Program-made: the position numbers and the translations under genes
In this document: in pieces, positions 57,257 to 64,000 of the stretch
Position numbering within the stretch: position 1 is the first letter of the stretch
Layout: the number at the start of each line of letters is the position of its first letter
From: an uncultured Acidimicrobiales bacterium
GTDB taxonomy: Bacteria; Actinomycetota; Acidimicrobiia; Acidimicrobiales; SZUA-35
Direction: 5' to 3'
DNA length: 64,000 nucleotides
NCBI GenBank assembly: GCA_938002965.1
Contig: CALKZY010000014.1
Span: 62,001-126,000, forward strand
The notes under the pieces: generated by a model
The model's input: the letters and a program-made list of their open reading frames with translations, nothing else
Databases searched by the model: none
Told to the model about the DNA's origin: nothing

Positions 57257-57272
57257 GAAGGCTTTAGCCTTC
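57257..57272 (-). terminator. Terminator-like palindrome at the end of ino1
   Basis: GAAGGCT-TT-AGCCTTC, a 7-bp stem that includes the ino1 stop codon (TAA at 57266-57264) within the loop and arm; CTTCGGCGAAG immediately inside the gene forms a second hairpin. The remaining bases up to 57097 carry another GC-rich segment (57165-57230) but no gene. Confidence 0.45.
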
Positions 57273-58355
57273 GGCGAAGCCTTCAACCAGTTCACGAGCC
57301 TGAGCGTCGGTGTGCTGGATCGGGGGGCTCTTCATGAAATACGAGCTTGCGCCTTCCAGCGGTCCGCCGATTCCTCGGTCCATAGCAACCTTGGCGCAGC
57401 GAACGGCATCGATAATGACGCCTGCGCTGTTGGGTGAGTCGTGGACTTCAAGCTTGAGCTCCACGTTGAGAGGAACATCACCGAAGTTGCGTCCCTCAAG
57501 TCGGATGAAGGCCCACTTGCGATCCTCCAGCCATGGCACGTGATCGCTTGGGCCGACGTGAACCGACTCGTCGCTGATTCCGGCGTCGATCTGGCTGGTG
57601 ACCGACTGGGTCTTGGAGATCTTCTTGGACTCAAGGCGGCTGCGCTCCAACATGTTTTTGAAGTCCATATTTCCGCCGAAGTTCAACTGGTACGTCTTGT
57701 CGATCACCGTGCCGCGATCCTCGTAGAGTCGGGCCAGCGTGCGGTGGACGATGGTGGCTCCAACCTGGCTCTTGATGTCGTCGCCGACGATCGGAACGCC
57801 GGCGGCGGTGAATTTGGCCGCCCACTCCGGGTCGGAGGCAATGAAGACGGGGATGGCGTTGACGAACCCGACACCGGCGTCGAGGCAGGCTTGGGCGTAG
57901 TACTTCTGGGCTTGCTCGGAGCCGACGGGCAGGTAGGAGACCAGTACATCGGCTTTGGCGTCACGAAGGGCCTGAGCTACATCGACCGGCTCGGCGGACG
58001 ATTCGTCGCAGGTCTCGCGGTAGTACTTGCCGAACCCATCCAGAGTGGGACCTCGTTGGACTTTCACGTCGAGGTGAGCGACGTCGGCGAATTGCACGGT
58101 GTTGTTGGGGGCCGCCCCGATGGCTTTGGACAGATCGCTTCCGACCTTGGACGCGTCGACGTCAAATGCCGCCACCAGGTCGATTTGGTTGATGTGATAG
58201 CCGCCAAGTACGACGTTCATGAGTCCGGGTACATCGTCGCTCGGATCAGCGTCGGCGTAGTAGGTAATGCCTTGGACCAGCGACGATGAGCAGTTGCCAA
58301 TGCCTGCGATGGCCAGTCGGAGTCGCTTAGATGAATCGATGGAAGAAGGGTTCAT
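57264..58355 (-). CDS. ino1: Myo-inositol-1-phosphate synthase (actinobacterial type)
   Basis: 363 residues. Converts glucose-6-phosphate to inositol-1-phosphate, feeding phosphatidylinositol and mycothiol in actinobacteria. NAD-binding [19 protein letters not shown], then [38 protein letters not shown] and the catalytic-side [22 protein letters not shown] 58355 is preferred over an upstream in-frame codon that lies in the divergent promoter region. Confidence 0.95.
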   Translation of the reverse strand: MNPSSIDSSKRLRLAIAGIGNCSSSLVQGITYYADADPSDDVPGLMNVVLGGYHINQIDLVAAFDVDASKVGSDLSKAIGAAPNNTVQFADVAHLDVKVQRGPTLDGFGKYYRETCDESSAEPVDVAQALRDAKADVLVSYLPVGSEQAQKYYAQACLDAGVGFVNAIPVFIASDPEWAAKFTAAGVPIVGDDIKSQVGATIVHRTLARLYEDRGTVIDKTYQLNFGGNMDFKNMLERSRLESKKISKTQSVTSQIDAGISDESVHVGPSDHVPWLEDRKWAFIRLEGRNFGDVPLNVELKLEVHDSPNSAGVIIDAVRCAKVAMDRGIGGPLEGASSYFMKSPPIQHTDAQARELVEGFAEG

Positions 58356-58402
58356 GCCACCGACACTACGCCTGTTCAATCAATTGAATAACCGGATATG
58401 TA

Positions 58403-58417
58403 TTATCTAAAAGATAA
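58403..58417. promoter_or_regulatory. LysR-type palindromic site between ino1 and the LysR gene
   Basis: TTATCTAAAAGATAA is a perfect inverted repeat (TTATCT-AAA-AGATAA) with the T-N11-A form of LysR-type sites, ten bases before the LysR ATG and about 50 bases upstream of the divergent ino1 start. It suggests autoregulation and possible control of ino1. The flanking sequence is notably AT-rich. Confidence 0.55.
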
Positions 58418-58426
58418 GCTTAGATT

Positions 58427-59299
58427 ATGTCAGAGGACCTGGGTCATCGGCTGGCTGGAGTGCGGCTACAACAGTTGATGTATCTAGACACCGTTGGTCG
58501 CCTCGAGCACTTTGCCAACGCGGCTGACGAGTTGTCGGTCAGTCAGCCTGCTCTGTCCCAGGGCCTACGCAGTCTTGAACGAAGCGTTGGTGCGCCGCTG
58601 TTCGAACGAGTCGGTCGTCGCCAACGTCTCACCGCCCTTGGAGAGGAGACTCTGGCGTTCGCCAGACGGGTCCTGGCTGAAGCGGCCTGGTTCGAGGATC
58701 GGCTGGAGAAACGCCTAGAGGGCCGAGCCGGAAGACTGCGCCTAGGGCTGATCGACGCCGCAGCGCTGTACCTGCTCTCCGAGCAGCTCCAATCGTTCCG
58801 ACAACGACACCCTGACGTTGATCTTGGCTTGACGGTCGAAACCTCGGACCGACTGATCGCCATGGTAGATGGCTACGAGTTGGACCTGGCCATTGTTGTC
58901 GGACCGGCGCCGAATGAGACGGCCATACAGGTTGCCAGCGAGCCGCTCTATATTTATGGACCTCCCCTCGAGCATGCGGTTGAAGCCGAACAGTGGGTTC
59001 TCTACCCGGAGCGGAGCAGGACCCGGCGATACATCGACCAGGCGTTGGCTCAGCTCGGGGTGGTGCCCACGGTCGACAATGAGAGCTCGAACCCGTCGGT
59101 CATCGCCCAGCTGGTCCGCCTGGGTGCAGGCTGGACGATACTGCCTGCCGGAATCGCCGAGAGTATCAGCGAACCGCTGACGCGGCGCAGCGAGGCTGTT
59201 GTCCACCGGCCGCTGTTTGCAGTTCGACGGAGCGCCTCGCTGCCGGACCCTTTGACTGATGCCCTGCTCAACGAGCTTGAAGTCGGACGGGCGACCTAG
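58427..59299 (+). CDS. LysR family transcriptional regulator
   Basis: 290 residues. Winged helix HTH (LQQLMYLDTVGRLEHFANAA, LSVSQPALSQGLRSLERSVG, PLFERVGRRQRLT) and a substrate-binding-like domain (LRLGLIDAAALYLLSEQLQ, GYELDLAIVVGP). Divergent from ino1 with the palindrome between them. Effector unknown. Confidence 0.92.
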   Translation: MSEDLGHRLAGVRLQQLMYLDTVGRLEHFANAADELSVSQPALSQGLRSLERSVGAPLFERVGRRQRLTALGEETLAFARRVLAEAAWFEDRLEKRLEGRAGRLRLGLIDAAALYLLSEQLQSFRQRHPDVDLGLTVETSDRLIAMVDGYELDLAIVVGPAPNETAIQVASEPLYIYGPPLEHAVEAEQWVLYPERSRTRRYIDQALAQLGVVPTVDNESSNPSVIAQLVRLGAGWTILPAGIAESISEPLTRRSEAVVHRPLFAVRRSASLPDPLTDALLNELEVGRAT

Positions 59300-59328
59300 A
59301 CTGCCCGTCCGAGCCAAGTACGACTACT

Positions 59329-60717
<1,389 letters not shown>

Positions 60718-60777
60718 GGGGACAAGGTAGTAACGGTCGCACTGTCGTGCAAGGTGCTGGCAAGGTCCCTTCGACGG

Positions 60778-61515
60778 TCAGAGGAGGGTTAGCGCCACTC
60801 GAACCGAATAGCCCCCCATCACGGACCAGAAGAACCACGAGTACCCATTTTCAGACAGTGAACGGTTGAAGCGGCGTCCGAACAGCGTCCCGGCGAACAT
60901 GAGCGGGATGCAAACAAGGGCGATGCGAGCGGTGTCGCCACTGAGTGCACCTGATTGGGCGAAGACCAACGACTTTGTAGCGTCACCGGCCAGGGAAGCC
61001 AAAGACGCGCCACCGACCAGGTGGGCCCGATCCAGTGGAAGGTTGCGCAACGCGGCACCCTTGAGCGGACCCGATGTGCCGGTGAAACCTGATGTGGCGC
61101 CCGCTCCGAAGGCCAGAAGCGGTCCGGCAACCCGGCGGACCTTAAGCCAGTCCCGGCGTTCCGCCACCAGCGACATGGCGAACGAGGCCAACACCCCGAA
61201 ACCGACCAGCCGCTCTGGCGCCCTGACCAGGGCCGATGCACCGATGAACGATCCAACCATGAGTAGTGCTACCACCACTCCGGCAGCCCGAAACGGAAGC
61301 GACTGCCGGTAGGCGGCTACTTTCACCACATTGTTGAGCCCTAACAGCAGCGCTCCCAGGACCACCGCCTCTTTCGGTCCCAGGAACAGGGCGAGGGACG
61401 GGATGAGAACAAGCGAACCGCCAAGGCCGGCCGAGGAGCTGACGAAGAACGACGCCAGCACGGCAACGGCCAAGACAATCACAATCGGCAGGCTTAAGCC
61501 GAACGCCACTTCCAT
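60778..61515 (-). CDS. TauE/SafE family membrane exporter
   Basis: 245 residues, about seven to eight hydrophobic segments (LPIVIVLAVAVLASFFVSSS, AGLGGSLVLIPSLALFLG, VVVALLMVGSFIGASAL, GFTGTSGPLKGAAL). The duplicated TauE/SafE (DUF81) pattern, including the GLGG and TGTSGP motifs, is clear. Family members are proposed to move sulfite, sulfoacetate or related anions. Lies 60 bases upstream of the TrpB2 gene on the same strand. Confidence 0.88.
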   Translation of the reverse strand: MEVAFGLSLPIVIVLAVAVLASFFVSSSAGLGGSLVLIPSLALFLGPKEAVVLGALLLGLNNVVKVAAYRQSLPFRAAGVVVALLMVGSFIGASALVRAPERLVGFGVLASFAMSLVAERRDWLKVRRVAGPLLAFGAGATSGFTGTSGPLKGAALRNLPLDRAHLVGGASLASLAGDATKSLVFAQSGALSGDTARIALVCIPLMFAGTLFGRRFNRSLSENGYSWFFWSVMGGYSVRVALTLL

Positions 61516-61643
61516 CGGCGCAGCCTACTGTTCAGACGTTGGTGACTGTTCACCGGGATGGTGGCAGGTCCTAGGTTGGTGAACAAACCAAAGTTCTGTT
61601 GCTGGTTCGCTGGGGATCGGCGAGCACCGGTACCCTCGGCGTC

Positions 61644-62573
61644 GTGGGTGGAAACAGACTTTCGGTTTTCGTCAATCCGGCGGCCGGAGGCAATCGGGGC
61701 CTGATTCGGGCCCGCCGTATTGTGGGCCAATTGGCTGACCTTGGTTGGACCGTCGACATGGTTCGGATGTCCGGCCCGGCTGACGTGGCCGAGTCGATCG
61801 ACCGGTTGCATGCCACCGGGGTTCGACGAATCGTGTTGGCTGGAGGCGACGGCATGGTGCATCTGGCGCTACCGGCCCTGGTCGACTCCGACATTGTGAC
61901 CGGGATCATCGCCACCGGTACAGGCAACGATTTCTGTCGAGGTCTTGGATTGCCGGACAGCGGTAGAGCGGCTATTGCCAACTCGGTGTCCGACGACGTC
62001 AACGACGTCGATGTTCTCGAACTTCGCCCGACCAACGCTGCCGTGCCGGACCGATCGATCTTCGCTGCCTCGGTGGCGACGCTGGGATTCTCCGGACGGG
62101 TTAACGAGTCGGCCAACAGGCTCAGGTTTCCCCGCGGAACCAGTCGGTACACGGTGGCAACCCTGCAAGAATTGCGGACGCTGGAGCCGGTGAGCGTTCG
62201 GCTGCGGTTTGATGGTGAACCCGAGGAGGAGCGTTCGGTCAGCTTCTTGGCCATCGGCAATACACCATATTTCGGTGGAGGAATGAAGATTTGCCCAGAC
62301 GCCCGTCACGATGATGGATTGATGGATGTTGTCGTAGTCGAGCCGGTCTCAGCTCTCACACTGGCTCGGGTCCTTCCGCTGGTCTTTGCCGGTAAACACG
62401 CAGGTCACAGGGCTGTTTCGGTGCGTCGGTGCCGTTGCCTGTCGATTGAGGGGAACGAGCAAATTTGGGCCGACGGTGAACCCTTGGGAGTTAATTCTGC
62501 TCGGGTGTCGTTGAGGTCGGGCGCCCTGAGGGTGGCCGGTACACTTAGCCACGCCGCCGCCCAGCATTCATAG
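61644..62573 (+). CDS. Diacylglycerol kinase-family lipid kinase (YegS/DagK-like)
   Basis: 309 residues. LSVFVNPAAGGNRGLIRARR phosphate loop, VLAGGDGMVHLALPALVDSD and GTGNDFCRGLG nucleotide motifs, and C-terminal GGGMKICPDARHDDGLMDVV. Phosphorylates diacylglycerol or a related lipid. GTG 61644 is chosen because it starts directly before the first strand; upstream in-frame codons have no similarity. Codes toward the protease gene 20 bases on. Confidence 0.88.
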   Translation: MGGNRLSVFVNPAAGGNRGLIRARRIVGQLADLGWTVDMVRMSGPADVAESIDRLHATGVRRIVLAGGDGMVHLALPALVDSDIVTGIIATGTGNDFCRGLGLPDSGRAAIANSVSDDVNDVDVLELRPTNAAVPDRSIFAASVATLGFSGRVNESANRLRFPRGTSRYTVATLQELRTLEPVSVRLRFDGEPEEERSVSFLAIGNTPYFGGGMKICPDARHDDGLMDVVVVEPVSALTLARVLPLVFAGKHAGHRAVSVRRCRCLSIEGNEQIWADGEPLGVNSARVSLRSGALRVAGTLSHAAAQHS

Positions 62574-62593
62574 AGGATCCACTCCGTTTCACG

Positions 62594-64000
62594 ATGTCCG
62601 ATCTCTGGTCTGAGAACGAGGGCCGCTCCGGCAACCTGCCTCCTGGCGAAGTTCGTCGAGCCCCAAGCCCTCCACCAATAGTTCGATCCGGCCCTCCCGG
62701 CGCCGATCAAGGCCATCGCGTCCGTCGGTGGGCGTCGCGAACTGGTGAGCTGTTTGGAGGTCAACCTGCGGCTCCTGCGCCGAGCCGGATTGGTCCGCCT
62801 GTTGGTGACTCGTCCAATGGTCGATACGTCATTTTGGTGGCCGCCCTGCTCGGGTGTGCTGTCATTGGGTTTGTGGCCTTTGTGCTCGGGGGCAATCGGT
62901 CGACTGATACGGGTGTGAGCGACGTGGCGGCAGGCCCAAGCTCGTTAGAGGACAGCACAACGGGCGATGCTGCGGACCTGGATGTCGGTGGTTCCGCCGA
63001 CAGGGGAACAGTCGATGTCGCACCTGTTCCGGAGGAGTCCGTTGATGCTGGCGCCATCCCGGCCAACGAGGATCTGGTTTCGGCCACCGTGCAGCTCATT
63101 GGGTTAAACGCCGATGACGTGCCGGTCTGCGGTGGGTCAGGCATCGTGGTCGACCCCAACGGAACGATTCTGACCAACGCTCATGTGGTTCAGGCCGACG
63201 AGAACTGCGACACGGTGTCCATCGGTGTGGCGGTGACCGGCGATGTTGAAGAGCCACCCGAGTTGCAGTACCGGGCATCGATACTGGTAGTCGACGAGAT
63301 TCTTGACCTTGCCGTCCTGCAGATTTCCGAGACGTTTGCCGGAGCCCCGGCGATCCCTGGAGGTTTCGTGACCGCCCCTCTCGGCGACAGTGACTCGGTG
63401 GAGCTGGGTGACGAAATCAGGATTCTCGGCTATCCGGTGATTGGAGGCGAGACCATCACTTCTACATCGGGAACAGTCAGTGGCTTCACCGATCAGGTCG
63501 GAATCGGCAATCGAGCGATCATGAAGACCGACGCTGGCATTTCGGCAGGGAACAGCGGGGGCATGGCTGTTGACGGCGAAGGTCGTGTCATCGGGATCCC
63601 AACCAGGGCGAGAGCCAGCGAATCGGCACCGCCGTTGGACTGTCGGCCGCTGAGTGACACCAACGGCGACGGGTCCATCGACGACAACGACGTTTGCGTT
63701 CCCGTTGGCGGGTTCCTCAACGGTATCCGACCCATCAACTTGGCTCGACCGTTGTTGGAGCGGGCACGCGCCTTGGACGTTCAGCTGGATGCTGTTGCCG
63801 GGGAGACAACCTCAAAGTTGGCCGATGTTGTTGTCTCGAACCCTCGGTTCAGTAGCGGTCAGGCGGACAACGAACCGGTCTTGGTGGCAGAGAGCTTTGA
63901 ATCCGGAATCGTTGACCTTTGTCTCTTCGTCGATTGGGAAGGCATGCCCGATGATGTGGTGTGGGACGCTGTTTGGGAGTTCGACGGCAGGCCTGTCCCT
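62594..64000 (+). CDS. Membrane-anchored trypsin-like serine protease (3' partial)
   Basis: 469 codons to the window edge, no stop. A cytoplasmic N-terminus of about 75 residues rich in Pro/Arg/Gly, one transmembrane helix (about residues 78-100, YVILVAALLGCAVIGFVAFV), an acidic linker, then a trypsin/DegP-like domain. The catalytic triad is His197 (NAHVV), Asp238 (ILDLAVLQI) and Ser321 (AGISAGNSGGMAV). An extra domain begins near residue 400. Family knowledge: such proteins act in surface quality control or processing. ATG 62594. Confidence 0.88.
   Translation, partial: MSDLWSENEGRSGNLPPGEVRRAPSPPPIVRSGPPGADQGHRVRRWASRTGELFGGQPAAPAPSRIGPPVGDSSNGRYVILVAALLGCAVIGFVAFVLGGNRSTDTGVSDVAAGPSSLEDSTTGDAADLDVGGSADRGTVDVAPVPEESVDAGAIPANEDLVSATVQLIGLNADDVPVCGGSGIVVDPNGTILTNAHVVQADENCDTVSIGVAVTGDVEEPPELQYRASILVVDEILDLAVLQISETFAGAPAIPGGFVTAPLGDSDSVELGDEIRILGYPVIGGETITSTSGTVSGFTDQVGIGNRAIMKTDAGISAGNSGGMAVDGEGRVIGIPTRARASESAPPLDCRPLSDTNGDGSIDDNDVCVPVGGFLNGIRPINLARPLLERARALDVQLDAVAGETTSKLADVVVSNPRFSSGQADNEPVLVAESFESGIVDLCLFVDWEGMPDDVVWDAVWEFDGRPVP

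Noticed and set aside
57441..58289. 282-codon open frame antisense to ino1
   Set aside because: The ino1 gene has clear family motifs on the other strand; the antisense frame has none.

Overview
The window is GC-rich DNA from the chromosome of an actinobacterium, most likely of the class Acidimicrobiia. This is inferred from the gene set and not from a marker phylogeny. The supporting signs are an actinobacterial-type inositol-1-phosphate synthase, an F420-type DUF385 reductase, DUF2510/RDD and DUF222-HNH proteins, zinc-type S14, long acidic tails on ribosomal proteins L4, L22 and S3, and an OmpA-domain lipoprotein. No rRNA, tRNA, CRISPR array or intact mobile element was recognised.

Layout. 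1-11.2 kb is accessory DNA: a membrane-anchored RHS/SpvB-like protein running off the left edge, a 1720-residue DUF4011-helicase-nuclease-DUF3320 protein resembling the single-gene anti-phage system Hhe, and a truncated DUF222-HNH gene. 11.2-15.9 kb holds an OmpA lipoprotein with DGSG repeats, a VOC protein, a glycosyltransferase, an ASCH-like protein and an RDD membrane protein. 15.9-27.9 kb is the S10-spc ribosomal protein cluster (rplC to rplO, secY, adk). It starts at rplC with no rpsJ, behind a repeat array and a structured leader.

The usual adk-map-infA order is broken at 28.2-34.7 kb by an alpha-glucoside-type ABC importer (binding protein and two permeases, no ATPase), an aldolase-family protein, an AhpD-like protein, an Lrp regulator and a small unknown gene; map is absent. 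34.8-38.4 kb is the alpha operon (infA, rpmJ, rpsM, rpsK, rpsD, rpoA, rplQ) followed by truA. Upstream of infA lies a possible leader ORF with a perfect ribosome binding site, a Pro-Pro-Pro run and a self-complementary segment. 39.4-46.0 kb carries a TM/Thr-rich/carbohydrate-binding-like gene split by one in-frame TAG, rplM-rpsI, glmM, a 41-codon stub of glmS, acpS, an unknown gene and a frameshifted nnrD.

46.0-51.2 kb is a compact paaKABCDE operon for phenylacetate activation and ring epoxidation, preceded by an inverted-repeat operator candidate. 51.2-64 kb contains a DUF385 protein, a cysteine hydrolase, an ABC exporter pair, a HupE/UreJ-like membrane protein with a secreted partner, ino1 divergent from a LysR regulator with a palindromic site between them, a TrpB2-type synthase, a TauE/SafE exporter, a lipid kinase and a trypsin-like membrane protease cut by the right edge.

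The most notable points are the infA leader, the Hhe-like protein with an eroded nuclease motif, and three gene lesions within about 6 kb (in-frame TAG, glmS stub, nnrD frameshift). Those lesions may be real decay, recoding or assembly errors.
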